Origin: Levilactobacillus enshiensis
GTDB lineage: Bacteria; Bacillota; Bacilli; Lactobacillales; Lactobacillaceae
DNA length: 58,595 nt
NCBI RefSeq assembly: GCF_007115095.1
Contig: NZ_SULH01000015.1
Coordinates: forward strand, 4,130-62,724
Reading direction: 5' to 3'
This document shows positions 28,039 to 36,692 of the stretch, piece after piece (the stretch's first letter is position 1; each line of letters opens with the position of its first letter). A program made the position numbers and the translations under genes. The notes below the pieces were generated by a model that was not told the origin of the DNA, did no database searches, and worked only from the letters and a program-made list of their open reading frames with translations.

Positions 28039-29163
28039 ATGCCAAAAGATAATGGAAGTAAACGGCAACGGTCACCAGAAGACTTCGAACAGGTCTTTGA
28101 CCGGCGTGCCGATCAACACTCACACTACAAAGCACCCACTGTTCACCCCCACCGGCCAGTTATGTGGACAATTGTCATTGTCCTCATGGTTCTTCTGACC
28201 GGGGGACTTGCGTACGGGCACCAAGCTTGGACGTCCGCCAAAAAGACATTTAGCGCCACGTACCAATCATCGAACATTGCGAAGAGTCGTAACGTCTCCT
28301 CCGTACTCAAAAAGAACAAGCCGTTCTCGATTCTCCTTTTAGGGACTGATACCGGGGCGTTGGGTCGGTCAGATGTTGGTCGGACGGATACCATCATGGT
28401 TGCCACGATCAATCCGCAAAAAAAGACCGCCTACCTGACCAGTATTCCGCGGGATACACGGGTAACCGTGGGTTCTGGTGTGAATGCGTCGATTCAAAAG
28501 ATCAACGCGGCTTACACGATTGGCGGCGCCAGTACGGCCGTTAAAACCGTTGAAAACTTGCTAGACATCCCCATCGACTTCTACGCCATCATCAACATGG
28601 GTGGTCTAGAAAAGATGGTCGACTCGGTTGGCGGCGTCGACGTCGTCCCACCATTAACATTTAAATACAAATCAGCCGATGTCCAAAAGGGCGTCAAGAC
28701 CCACTTAAACGGTGACCAAGCCCTTTCCTACTCACGGATGCGTTATGATGATCCTAAGGGTGATTACGGTCGTCAAAAGCGCCAACGTCAAGTCCTCCAA
28801 AAGCTAGTGGTTAAGGCAGCTGGGTTATCATCCATTACCCGCTATCAAACGATTCTAAAATCATTGAACGGTAACTTGAAGACCGACCTAACCTTTGATG
28901 ACCTGATGCAGATTCGGGCCAAATATGGGGATGCGTCTCACCACATCAGTTCCGAAACGTTGCAGGGACAAGATGCCATGATTGATGGCCTCTCTTATCA
29001 GGTTCCGACGACGACTGAACTCAAGAAAGTCTCTAATCACATTCGGAAGACATTGAGCCTAGCCGAAACGACTAAGTTCACTACGGATGCTGATAACGCT
29101 TCGACTGACACAACTAATAATGGAAACGGAAACGACAACAATAATGGTGGCTACGGCTACTAA
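28039..29163 (+). CDS. LCP-family cell-wall polymer ligase (LytR-CpsA-Psr)
   Basis: The 374-residue protein has a short cytoplasmic N terminus, one membrane helix (residues about 41-60) and an extracytoplasmic LCP domain with LLLGTDTG, GRTDTIMVATINP, TSIPRDTRV, KINAAYTIGG and SYSRMRYDDPKGDYGRQKRQ. LCP enzymes transfer teichoic acids or capsule from undecaprenyl carriers to peptidoglycan. A low-complexity Asn/Gly/Asp tail ends in GGYGY. The ATG at 28039 follows GAGG by six bases. In-frame upstream ATGs lack ribosome binding sites. Confidence 0.94.
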   Translation: MPKDNGSKRQRSPEDFEQVFDRRADQHSHYKAPTVHPHRPVMWTIVIVLMVLLTGGLAYGHQAWTSAKKTFSATYQSSNIAKSRNVSSVLKKNKPFSILLLGTDTGALGRSDVGRTDTIMVATINPQKKTAYLTSIPRDTRVTVGSGVNASIQKINAAYTIGGASTAVKTVENLLDIPIDFYAIINMGGLEKMVDSVGGVDVVPPLTFKYKSADVQKGVKTHLNGDQALSYSRMRYDDPKGDYGRQKRQRQVLQKLVVKAAGLSSITRYQTILKSLNGNLKTDLTFDDLMQIRAKYGDASHHISSETLQGQDAMIDGLSYQVPTTTELKKVSNHIRKTLSLAETTKFTTDADNASTDTTNNGNGNDNNNGGYGY

Positions 29164-29482
29164 TTCATGAACTCGCTTCTGGGACATCACTCAAAAATCA
29201 GCTTTTTCAGAATATTTTTCTGAAAAAGCTGATTTTTTTGCCATTATCGTGTCAAAACGTGTGGCACCAGGAAATTTGTTGCGCTTATCCCACAGGAATT
29301 ATGCCAAGACCAGGCATAACCCCTGCGTTAATGCTCGCAAACTAACCGCCTGATGTCACCCTCTTTTTATTGCCGAATTGTTGGAAAACGCCTATCTTTG
29401 ACCTAGAGCCGTTTCATTTTCCAATTGCTTATGTAACGACCACTTACTTTGTCTTCAAGTATTTAGAAAGGATTGACGCGCC
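29164..29482 (+). other. Intergenic region with terminator repeat
   Basis: It contains copy 2 of the terminator repeat (29191-29262) and otherwise AT-rich DNA ahead of the acetyltransferase gene. No gene is seen. Confidence 0.4.
29191..29239 (+). terminator. Terminator repeat, copy 2 (after the LCP gene)
   Basis: AATCAGCTTTTTCAGAA pairs with TTCTGAAAAAGCTGATT and is followed by TTTTTTG and CCATTATCGTGTCAAAACG. It is nearly identical to copy 1 over about 75 bases. Confidence 0.9.
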
Positions 29483-29971
29483 ATGTCACAGCTACTTGCC
29501 CCAGTTATTTCTGCTGAACGTCCCCAACTTCAGGCCCTGTACACTGAGATTCAGCCATACTTCGCGTCCATTGAAGGCCGCCTCCCCCTGGCACCATTTG
29601 CTGATATTACCCTTAGAATTCCGGGGATTCCCAGTGAGCGGACACACTGCCTGAGCATCCATGCACACGGCCAAGTCGTTGGCTACACGTGGGTGTTTGA
29701 AGAAACGCCTACCAATCTGTACATTTTACATCTCTCCATTGGCCACCATTTTCGGCGGCAACATCTCGGTCGGGCAACCATTGCGGCGCTACAGACGCGC
29801 TATCCGCAAATGGAAACTTTCACACTGATGGTCTCCACCCGAAATTACACGGGCCTCAAGTTCTGGGTGGCGCTTGGTTTTCGTGACCTACTCTACGTTG
29901 AAGCGCCCGCCGAAAACGCCGTGACCAGTGCCATTGAACTTGAATTGCGGAAACACCTGCTGCCTAATTGA
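29483..29971 (+). CDS. GNAT-family N-acetyltransferase
   Basis: A 162-residue protein with the GNAT acetyl-CoA core: strand GQVVGYTWVFEE, then LHLSIGHHFRRQHLGRATIAAL (the R/QxxGxG/A pyrophosphate loop) and LMVSTRNYTGLKFWVALGFRDL (the typical end strand). The substrate is unknown. The ATG at 29483 has AAAGGA ten bases upstream. It stands alone between the LCP gene and the metal-binding lipoprotein gene. Confidence 0.85.
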   Translation: MSQLLAPVISAERPQLQALYTEIQPYFASIEGRLPLAPFADITLRIPGIPSERTHCLSIHAHGQVVGYTWVFEETPTNLYILHLSIGHHFRRQHLGRATIAALQTRYPQMETFTLMVSTRNYTGLKFWVALGFRDLLYVEAPAENAVTSAIELELRKHLLPN

Positions 29972-30021
29972 TTGCCGGAATTGGGTGACACGGTCGCTCA
30001 CGATGTCGCGTTAAATTTTCC

Positions 30022-30050
30022 TTGCCAAACTAAAAAACGTCCTGTAATAT
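30022..30050 (+). promoter_or_regulatory. Promoter of the metal-binding lipoprotein gene
   Basis: TTGCCA (30022-30027) and TAATAT (30045-30050) are separated by 17 bases. The -10 box directly abuts the Zur-like palindrome. Confidence 0.7.
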
Positions 30051-30075
30051 CTAAATAGTAATAATTACTATTTAG
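30051..30075 (+). promoter_or_regulatory. Zur-like operator (perfect palindrome)
   Basis: A 25-bp perfect inverted repeat with 12-bp arms and a central A (left arm CTAAATAGTAAT). It matches the Bacillus Zur box TAAATCGTAATNATTACGATTTA except at the C/G pair. It covers the transcription start of a zinc-type binding-protein gene, so repression by a zinc-loaded Fur-family regulator is the likely control. Confidence 0.8.
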
Positions 30076-30088
30076 AGGAGAGAAGCCA

Positions 30089-31012
30089 TTGTCAATCAAG
30101 TTTAAGCCCTACCTTTTAGCCCTATTTTTACTAATCACCATGGGGAGTCTCACCGCGTGCACGACCAACCGTGAGCAATCCACCCCAAAGACTTCCGCTA
30201 GCAAGCCCATTCGCGTTGTTGCCAGTCTAGATTTCTACGGCGAGGTTGCCAAGGCCGTCCTCGGTGACCACGGATCCGTGACGACCGTGATTAAAAGTGC
30301 CAGTATCGACCCTCACGATTTTGAACCGAGCCCTAAGGACGCGGCCCAGGTAGCCCATGCCACCGTTGTTCTCGCCAATGGTATCGGCTACGATGCTTGG
30401 ATGCAGAAACTACTCAAAAGCAACGCTAGCAAGACGACCACCAGCATTCGCGTCGGTGAGGATATCATGGGTAAAAAAGTCGGTGATAACGAACATATCT
30501 GGTACGCACCCGCAACGATGTCACGCGTCGCAACCGTGTTGGCTCAAAAGTTCAGTCAACAAGCACCACAGTACAAGCACATTTACCACCGCAACGCCGC
30601 TGCCTATATTAAATCGCTTGCACCCTTGCAGAATCAATTAAAAGAGCTCAAACAAAATCGCAAGCAGCGGGCGGTCGATGTCAGTGAACCGGTCTTTGAC
30701 TACGCCCTCACCGCTCTGGGTTACCACCGTAACAACACCAGTTTTGAAATGGCTGTCGAAAATGGGACGGACCCTTCACCTAAGGCCATCACCGCCATGC
30801 AACGTGATCTTAAAGAACGGCGTATCGCCTTCTTTGTTAATAATCGCCAAGCCAGTAGTAAGACGGTTACCGCCATGCTCAATTTAGCTAAACGTCATCA
30901 CGTCCCCGTCCTGAACGTGACGGAAACTTTACCCGCCGGAAAAAACTACCGAACCTGGATGACCAGTCAGTATCAGCAACTCGCTAAGATCCAGCACCAA
31001 TCAACCGACTAA
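30089..31012 (+). CDS. Zinc/manganese-type ABC transporter substrate-binding lipoprotein (ZnuA/AdcA-like)
   Basis: The 307-residue precursor has a signal peptide with lipobox LTAC (lipidated Cys24). The cluster A-1/A-9 metal-binding fold follows: conserved His76 in ASIDPHDFEPSP, a second His in NEHIWYAPATM, and VENGTDPSPKAI plus the late VLNVTETLP segment. It captures Zn (or Mn) for import. No permease or ATPase gene adjoins it, so it is an orphan binding protein that must use a transporter encoded elsewhere. The start is a TTG at 30089, eight bases after GAGGAG. Promoter and Zur-like operator lie just upstream. Confidence 0.92.
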   Translation: MSIKFKPYLLALFLLITMGSLTACTTNREQSTPKTSASKPIRVVASLDFYGEVAKAVLGDHGSVTTVIKSASIDPHDFEPSPKDAAQVAHATVVLANGIGYDAWMQKLLKSNASKTTTSIRVGEDIMGKKVGDNEHIWYAPATMSRVATVLAQKFSQQAPQYKHIYHRNAAAYIKSLAPLQNQLKELKQNRKQRAVDVSEPVFDYALTALGYHRNNTSFEMAVENGTDPSPKAITAMQRDLKERRIAFFVNNRQASSKTVTAMLNLAKRHHVPVLNVTETLPAGKNYRTWMTSQYQQLAKIQHQSTD

Positions 31013-31262
31013 CTGACGGCGGCAGCCATCGCACGCAGGCTGAAAATCAGCTTTCAGATTCAGACCAAACCAGGCGCGACTGCTGCGTTAGGCGTCTTGC
31101 CGACCGTTAAAATAACGAATCATCAAAACTGTCGCTACCCTAATTTAGTTGCATCCCGATTAACTGGTTACATTGAACGGTATATGTCGTTGCGCTTTCT
31201 GAATTTTGCGCTAGAATAGTAAGTAATCAGATGATTAACTAATTTTTAAGGAGTCGACCGGT
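31013..31262 (+). promoter_or_regulatory. Intergenic region with EAL-gene promoter
   Basis: A promoter-like pair TTGCGC (31190-31195) and TAGAAT (31212-31217), spacing 16, lies 45 bases ahead of the EAL gene. A weak CTGAAA/TTTCAG stem near 31041-31058 may end the lipoprotein transcript. Confidence 0.5.
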
Positions 31263-31910
31263 ATGTATCGTTTCTTTGTTCAGCCACAAATCAACCAAGA
31301 CGATCACCAAGTTTTTGGCTACGAAGTACTTCTGCGCAAACAACAGAATGATACGTGGGTTTTACCCAAAAATTTCACTGAAATCTCGGTTGAAGAACAA
31401 GCAAAACTCCTAGAACGGACTGCAGCCTCATTGCACACAGCAATTACCAATCAGGTCTTGGCCTTTAATTTGAATAATCAACAACTGCGGGACCCCCTCA
31501 CCCTAGGTGCCATCATCGCCTTAAAAAAGCGTATGAATCCAGCCACGCTGACCATTGAGTTAACGGAAGCGCCTACCCTGGAGGAGATGAAACAATTTAG
31601 CCTTGGACTCCATCAATACGGCATTGGGCTAGTGCTCGATGACGTTGGCACGGGCTCTAATACTTACGCGAACATTGTCCACCTGTTACCCTTTGTCGAT
31701 CAGATCAAGTTTGCCATGCAAAACCTACGGGTAAGTGGGGATGCGAATAAGATTCCCAGTAGTCTCGCATTTTGGACCAAGGTTGCTCACGACTATCGTT
31801 TACAACTGGTCCTTGAGGGAATTGAAGACAGTCACGACCAGGAACTTGCCAAACGATTCGGCATCACCTTACATCAAGGCTACCTCTACGGTAAACCGAC
31901 CTTGGCCTAA
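31263..31910 (+). CDS. EAL-domain cyclic-di-GMP phosphodiesterase
   Basis: A stand-alone EAL protein of 215 residues with no membrane or sensor domain. The signature is EVL (Glu21), and most metal and substrate residues are present: Asn in LAFNLN, Glu in TIELTE, the aspartate pair in LVLDDVGTGSN (loop 6, DDFGTG-like), Lys in QIKFAM, Glu in LEGIED and the final HQGYLYGKP. One position after the lysine differs from the usual D. It probably hydrolyses c-di-GMP to pGpG. Two diguanylate cyclase genes follow, so the three form a c-di-GMP module. Own promoter and terminator. Confidence 0.9.
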   Translation: MYRFFVQPQINQDDHQVFGYEVLLRKQQNDTWVLPKNFTEISVEEQAKLLERTAASLHTAITNQVLAFNLNNQQLRDPLTLGAIIALKKRMNPATLTIELTEAPTLEEMKQFSLGLHQYGIGLVLDDVGTGSNTYANIVHLLPFVDQIKFAMQNLRVSGDANKIPSSLAFWTKVAHDYRLQLVLEGIEDSHDQELAKRFGITLHQGYLYGKPTLA

Positions 31911-31947
31911 GTAGACGACTTTAATATTATTTCCGAAATCAGCGTAA

Positions 31948-32002
31948 GAGGTTGGGGCACCGTGTCCCAACCTCATTTTGCGCTCCAAACGTCTATGGCT
32001 GA
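31948..32002 (+). terminator. EAL-gene terminator with conserved repeat tail
   Basis: GAGGTTGGG/CCCAACCTC is followed by ATTTT and then GCGCTCCAAACGTCTATGG. The tail is the same as after rpiA (21396-21422), with one change. Confidence 0.85.
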
Positions 32003-32304
32003 CATGTGGGACCATTGGTACCCCAGTGGCACAAGGTACTGAGCGTCTAAAAACAGACTCCCCTGCCGCTTTGCCGTTCCCAACTTTTTTCTGTCAATTT
32101 GGCCTGCTTAATCATGGCCAAATTTTTCTTTAAACTCACGAATAACTAATGACAATCACCTATTGTAAGAGTTAACATGTAAATATAGTATTAATTAATA
32201 TAATTTACTTACGTGGTGAAGTTAACGTTGCACGTCGCCACCGTTTTAACGTGCCCACTTATCGTGTCATCCCCGTAAGTAATTGGATTGGAAGGCGTTA
32301 ACCA
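32003..32304 (+). promoter_or_regulatory. Upstream region of the first GGDEF gene
   Basis: It has a TATAAT at 32199-32204 inside the 17-mer ATTAATATAATTTACTT (32194-32210). The same 17-mer occurs upstream of the second GGDEF gene (33620-33636), about 100 and 130 bases before the respective start codons. No clear -35 box and no c-di-GMP riboswitch were found. Confidence 0.5.
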
Positions 32305-33435
32305 ATGACTTGGTCTCATTGGTTTGTGACACCAGCTTTTACGAGCCTCTTCTTTCTCCTTGGCGTATTAACGCTGTACTGGTTCATTACGAATCAGATC
32401 ATCCATACGATGAAGAAGAAGGGTCACCACCCCAGCATTGAAAAGGTTCGCGCAAATGTCGGTGTTATCTACATTATTCTGGTATTAGTTGCGGTCCAGA
32501 TCAACGTTCATGGGACGGCTGATAGCTGGGTCTTCTCTAACTTTTTAATTTTTGCCATCGTTTTCGTGAGCTATTTCTTGATGCTCCAAGTTCATTTCTG
32601 GCAAATGCTACTCGGTGTCCTCTTCTTCATGGTGATCAACGGCACTATCCTGATTCCCCTCTCTTGGGTCTACGCTTCGGTTTACTTGGGATTCTTCTAC
32701 ACGATGAAGTTGCTTAGAGAGCATCGCCGTACAGGTTGGCTGGCCTACTTTGACTACACGTTAGCAACCCTAATCTTTTCAACCGTTCTCTGGGCCGTTG
32801 TCGGGCTCCGCTTCCATCTCCAAATGGGCACCCTGGCCTGGGAAATTCTGTTTTGCTATTTCCAGTTGGCGGTCATGTACATCTACGTCAATTCCCTCAT
32901 GTCCGGGGCTAACACCCTGGCCGAACTGACGTACACCACTAACTACGATGAATTGACTCATGTGAAGAACTACTTTGCCTTTAAAAATGAATTTAGCAGT
33001 GAATTTGCAGCTGCTAAGCTCCAGGAACAACCCTTAACGCTCATGTTGTTCGACATTGACCATTTCAAACACGTCAATGACACTTACGGCCACCTTACTG
33101 GCGATTACGTTTTAAGCCACGTTGCTCAGTTAATTGCGACCCAGTTAAAGACGATTGATTCAGGATTAGTTCTTTACCGGACCGGTGGTGAGGAATTTAC
33201 GATTCTCTTCAATAACTACACCGCTGATCAAGCACGTGAGCACGTTGCTGCCATTGCTGAAAACGTTCGCGAAGCTACGTTCCACCACAACGACCACGAC
33301 ATCGATATCAGCATTTCCGTTGGCGTGACCCAAATGCAGGGCACCGATGAAGGACAGGTCGATATCTACAAACGAGCTGACCAGAACCTGTATTACTCTA
33401 AACGACATGGTCGTGATCAAGTGACTTTCAGTTAA
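32305..33435 (+). CDS. Membrane diguanylate cyclase (GGDEF), copy 1
   Basis: 376 residues. The first 200 form six or seven membrane helices with short loops. A linker (YTTNYDELTHVKNYFAFKNEF) leads into the GGDEF domain, with metal-binding Asp250 in LMLFDIDHFKHVNDTYGH and the active-site GGEEF at 294-298. The domain is complete, so c-di-GMP synthesis is expected. The inhibitory RxxD site before GGEEF is absent (the segment reads IDSGLVLYRTGGEEF). GGAAGG lies nine bases before the ATG. The next gene is a paralogue of exactly the same length. Confidence 0.92.
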   Translation: MTWSHWFVTPAFTSLFFLLGVLTLYWFITNQIIHTMKKKGHHPSIEKVRANVGVIYIILVLVAVQINVHGTADSWVFSNFLIFAIVFVSYFLMLQVHFWQMLLGVLFFMVINGTILIPLSWVYASVYLGFFYTMKLLREHRRTGWLAYFDYTLATLIFSTVLWAVVGLRFHLQMGTLAWEILFCYFQLAVMYIYVNSLMSGANTLAELTYTTNYDELTHVKNYFAFKNEFSSEFAAAKLQEQPLTLMLFDIDHFKHVNDTYGHLTGDYVLSHVAQLIATQLKTIDSGLVLYRTGGEEFTILFNNYTADQAREHVAAIAENVREATFHHNDHDIDISISVGVTQMQGTDEGQVDIYKRADQNLYYSKRHGRDQVTFS

Positions 33436-33456
33436 CCATAAAAATATTTTGTCAAA

Positions 33457-33510
33457 CAGGACACCGCGGCAACCGGTCACATTACCGGTTAGCTGGGCGT
33501 CCTGTTTTTT
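33457..33510 (+). terminator. Terminator between the two GGDEF genes
   Basis: CAGGAC/GTCCTG with inner ACCGGT/ACCGGT is followed by TTTTTT, just past the first cyclase gene. The two copies are therefore separate transcripts. Confidence 0.85.
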
Positions 33511-33760
33511 CTCTCAAGCCTAGCGGACTGCGGGCCACACACATGTGTTTTCTTTTCGGTTTACCAAATATTTAGTAACATATTCCTATTTTATGAGTTA
33601 ATATATAATTAATGAATTGATTAATATAATTTACTTGTTGCTTCGTGGGTTCTTGCTGCGTGCCACAACTTAAACGTAGTTGTCGATCGTGCGCCATGAC
33701 TAATCGCTACAGGCCCCCGTTTCCCCAAAATTCTGACATAGATTGGATGGCGTTATTACA
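33511..33760 (+). promoter_or_regulatory. Upstream region of the second GGDEF gene
   Basis: AT-rich, with TATAAT at 33625-33630 inside the 17-mer shared with the first cyclase gene. It appears to have been duplicated together with the coding region. Confidence 0.5.
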
Positions 33761-34891
33761 ATGACTTGGTCACACTGGTTTGTTGCCCCGACTTTAACGA
33801 GTCTGTTCTTTCTTCTCGGCGTCTTAACGCTCTACTGGTTTATCACGAATCAGATCATCTCTCTACTAAAACGACAGGGTCGCCGACCGAATATCGTTAG
33901 GATTCGCTCGAATATCGGGATTATTTATATGGTAATTTTTCTAGTGGTCGTCCAACTCCGCGTTGGGGACACCGCGAACAGCTGGGTCTTTACTAATTTT
34001 CAAATCTTTTCCATCGTCTTCGTCAGTTATTTCTTGATGCTGGAAATTCATGTCTGGAAAATGTTGCTCGCCATCATCTTCTTTATGGTGCTCAATCAGA
34101 CTCTGGATATTGGCTTGGCATGGATTTTTGCCATCTTCTACATGTCCTTCTTCTATTCCATGAAGATCGTCCGGCGTCATCAAAGAAATGGCTGGTTAGA
34201 CTATGCCACCTACACCATCAGTACCTTTATCTATTCGGCCGTCCTGTGGGGAATCGTTGGCATGCGCTTTGACCTAGATAGGAGCACCCTTCTTTGGGAA
34301 CTCCTATCTAGTCTGGTCATTCTTGCAGTGATGTACGTGTACGTTGACTCTTTAATGGCGAGTGCCAATACGCTAGCTCAGCTGACGTACACCACCAATT
34401 ATGACGAATTGACCCACGTGAAGAACTATTTTGCCTTTAAAAATGAGCTCAATGAAGCGTTCGACAGCAGCCGAACGCACCACCAACCGCTGACACTCAT
34501 GTTGTTTGATATCGACCACTTTAAACACGTCAATGACACGTATGGCCACCTGACTGGCGATTACGTTCTCAGTCACGCTGCACAACTGATTTCGGACCAA
34601 CTTCAAAAAATCGATCCCAATCTAGCCCTCTACCGGACTGGCGGTGAAGAATTTACGATTCTCTTCATCGGTTACACAGCTGACGAGGCGCGTGAAGCGA
34701 TTACGGGGATTGCGCAAACTGTCCGTGAATCCCGCTTTCATCACAACGACAATGACATCGACATCAGTATTTCTGTCGGCGTCACGCAGATGTTAGGCAC
34801 CGATGACAGTCAGATTGCCGTCTACAAGCGCGCCGATGATAACCTCTACTATTCCAAGCAACACGGTCGCGACCAAGTCACATTCGGCTAA
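33761..34891 (+). CDS. Membrane diguanylate cyclase (GGDEF), copy 2
   Basis: 376 residues, co-linear with the preceding cyclase without visible gaps. The catalytic half is nearly identical (LTHVKNYFAFKNE, LMLFDIDHFKHVNDTYGH, YRTGGEEFTILF, DQVTF at the end), and the membrane half is more diverged. The GGEEF site and metal residues are intact. The RxxD inhibitory site is again missing (IDPNLALYRTGGEEF). The ATG at 33761 equals the start of copy 1. An in-frame ATG at 33743 adds six unrelated residues. The divergence pattern suggests different input signals feeding the same output. Confidence 0.92.
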   Translation: MTWSHWFVAPTLTSLFFLLGVLTLYWFITNQIISLLKRQGRRPNIVRIRSNIGIIYMVIFLVVVQLRVGDTANSWVFTNFQIFSIVFVSYFLMLEIHVWKMLLAIIFFMVLNQTLDIGLAWIFAIFYMSFFYSMKIVRRHQRNGWLDYATYTISTFIYSAVLWGIVGMRFDLDRSTLLWELLSSLVILAVMYVYVDSLMASANTLAQLTYTTNYDELTHVKNYFAFKNELNEAFDSSRTHHQPLTLMLFDIDHFKHVNDTYGHLTGDYVLSHAAQLISDQLQKIDPNLALYRTGGEEFTILFIGYTADEAREAITGIAQTVRESRFHHNDNDIDISISVGVTQMLGTDDSQIAVYKRADDNLYYSKQHGRDQVTFG

Positions 34892-34918
34892 TTTTAAATG
34901 AAACTGCGTCATAACTCA

Positions 34919-34968
34919 AAAACGACTTTTTCCGAACTCGACAGTTCTGAAAAAGCCGCTTTTATTTT
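34919..34968 (+). terminator. Terminator repeat, copy 3 (after the second GGDEF gene)
   Basis: CTTTTTC.GAACT pairs with AGTTCTGAAAAAG, followed by TTTT and a diverged copy of the GCCATTATCGTGTCAAAACG tail (to about 34990). Confidence 0.8.
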
Positions 34969-35022
34969 GCCGTTATTTATAGCGTCAAAATGTAAGGCAT
35001 CAGGTCGTCATTGAAGCTGACC

Positions 35023-35847
35023 TTACCGTAACAACCCGAGCCAATACCCACCGAGTCCCAGAATAAAGACCCCTAGTAATAACCAGAGTGGCTTCACATG
35101 GTGCCGTAGCAACCAGACACACACTAAAGTCAAAATCAGCGGTACCAGCCCCGGCAACAATTGATCAAGCATGGCCTGTAAGGATAAGCTGTTGTGTTGG
35201 CTGGACGCAATGATCGGTGCAAATTTAAAGCGCGTCCACCGCGGCACAATGGCTCCCATGACAAACATCCCGACGATTGAGGCGCCGAGCGTCAATTTCT
35301 GCAGGACACCACTGCTTAAGAACGTGACCACCTTTAATCCTTGTAAATAGCCCCAGCGTTGGGTCGCCCAGCGAAAACTCAATCGGGCCACGTTCCAACC
35401 GATGAAGAAGACCAACGGCCCCACGATGCCAAAGCCACTCAAGGCCAGACTAGCTGCGAAAGCACTTAGAATCGGCCGTAGAGTTCCCCACCAGACTGGA
35501 TCGGCAACCCCAGCCAGAGACCCCATCATGCTGACTTTGAGTGCCCGAATGTCATCATTGCTGACCCCTTTGCCGTTAGCGTGATCTTCTTCCAAAGACA
35601 ACGTGACCCCGGTAATCAAGGACTGCATGTATGGCATGGTATTAAAGAGCTCTAGATGTCGTTGCGCTGCTAGAATTCGTGCTTCTTTTTCTGGATAGAG
35701 ACGCCGAATGGCTGGCACCATCAGGTAACAAAACCCCAGATTCTGTAGGCGTGGATAGTTCCAAGCCGCTTGTTCCAGCCCAGAATGGCTGAACACCAGC
35801 AACTGATCACTCAGGGTCAGTCTTCGTAATTTTGGTTCATCTGTCAC
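35023..35847 (-). CDS. Mannose-family PTS system IID component
   Basis: A 274-residue membrane subunit with the IID signature: LEQAAWNYPRLQNLGFCYLMVPAIRRLYP at the N terminus, RHLELFNTMPYMQSLITGV, and MMGSLAGVADPVWWGTLRPI, then C-terminal helices. It forms the membrane channel with IIC. The frame extends to 35982 through the IIC gene. The GTG at 35847, eight bases after AAAGGGG, gives the normal N terminus. It lies 16 bases after IIC and ends the operon. Confidence 0.92.
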   Translation of the reverse strand: MTDEPKLRRLTLSDQLLVFSHSGLEQAAWNYPRLQNLGFCYLMVPAIRRLYPEKEARILAAQRHLELFNTMPYMQSLITGVTLSLEEDHANGKGVSNDDIRALKVSMMGSLAGVADPVWWGTLRPILSAFAASLALSGFGIVGPLVFFIGWNVARLSFRWATQRWGYLQGLKVVTFLSSGVLQKLTLGASIVGMFVMGAIVPRWTRFKFAPIIASSQHNSLSLQAMLDQLLPGLVPLILTLVCVWLLRHHVKPLWLLLGVFILGLGGYWLGLLR

Positions 35848-35863
35848 TTCACTGACCCCTTTC

Positions 35864-36661
35864 CTATAAGTCATCAAGTTCCCGGTCCAACTCATCCTCG
35901 TCGTTCGGTGGTGTGCCCGACCCGTCATGATGCGGTGTGTCCTTAGACTGTAGCTTAATGTACAAGATGGCCAAACCCACACCGATCATGCCGAGCGCGA
36001 CCAGGCTGAGATGCCCATCCGTTGCCAACGCAAAGCCGATGAAGAAAAACGGCCATAGTTGGCGCGTGGCCATCATATTAATCACGATAGCAAAACTGAC
36101 AACAACTAGTAAACCGGCTGAAACCCGCAGGCCGCCCCGTAAAACTTCCGGAATCGCAGCGTAGCCTTGCTGAATCCAAGTTGCTGGTAATAGCATGAAC
36201 AGTGCCGTAGGAATCATGACCCGCAGGCCCTGGAGCACCATGCTGCTCCAATGTAGCCAGGTGATCCGTCGTAAATTTCCCTGAGCCGCTGCCCTATCAG
36301 CCTGGGCAACGAGTGGAATAATCAATTGTCGTAAGCCCCTAGTCAACCCTTGCCCAATCAGTGCCAAGGGAATGGCTAGGATCACGCCTGCCGCGGCGGG
36401 CAAATGGGCAGCACCGCTGACCCACCAAGCCGCAACGACCGCTGCTAGGGCTGGATCAGGCGCCACGGCCGTTCCAATGTTCATCCACCCTAACGTGACC
36501 AACTGCAACGCGGCTCCTAGCGCAATTCCGCTGAACAAGTTACCGGTCGCCAACCCAACTAGCGTACAAGCCACGATTGGCTGATGAAATTCCCATTCGT
36601 CCACCACGCCCTCGACACCAGCCAAAAAGGCCACTACTAAGACGCCCAAAATACTGCTCAC
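35864..36661 (-). CDS. Mannose/sorbose-family PTS system IIC component
   Basis: 265 residues with about seven membrane helices. It shows the family N-terminal motif (VAFLAGVEGVVDEWEFHQPIVACTLVGLATGN) and GWMNIGTAVAPDPALAAVVA. It carries the sugar-binding site together with IID. An acidic hydrophilic tail (DELDRELDDL) is present. The start is a GTG at 36661 with GGAG eight bases upstream. It is separated from IIB by 241 bases holding a terminator and a dispersed element, which is unusual for this operon type. Confidence 0.92.
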   Translation of the reverse strand: MSSILGVLVVAFLAGVEGVVDEWEFHQPIVACTLVGLATGNLFSGIALGAALQLVTLGWMNIGTAVAPDPALAAVVAAWWVSGAAHLPAAAGVILAIPLALIGQGLTRGLRQLIIPLVAQADRAAAQGNLRRITWLHWSSMVLQGLRVMIPTALFMLLPATWIQQGYAAIPEVLRGGLRVSAGLLVVVSFAIVINMMATRQLWPFFFIGFALATDGHLSLVALGMIGVGLAILYIKLQSKDTPHHDGSGTPPNDEDELDRELDDL

Positions 36662-36692
36662 GTTGCCATCTCCTTTCTTTTAAAATATTTAC

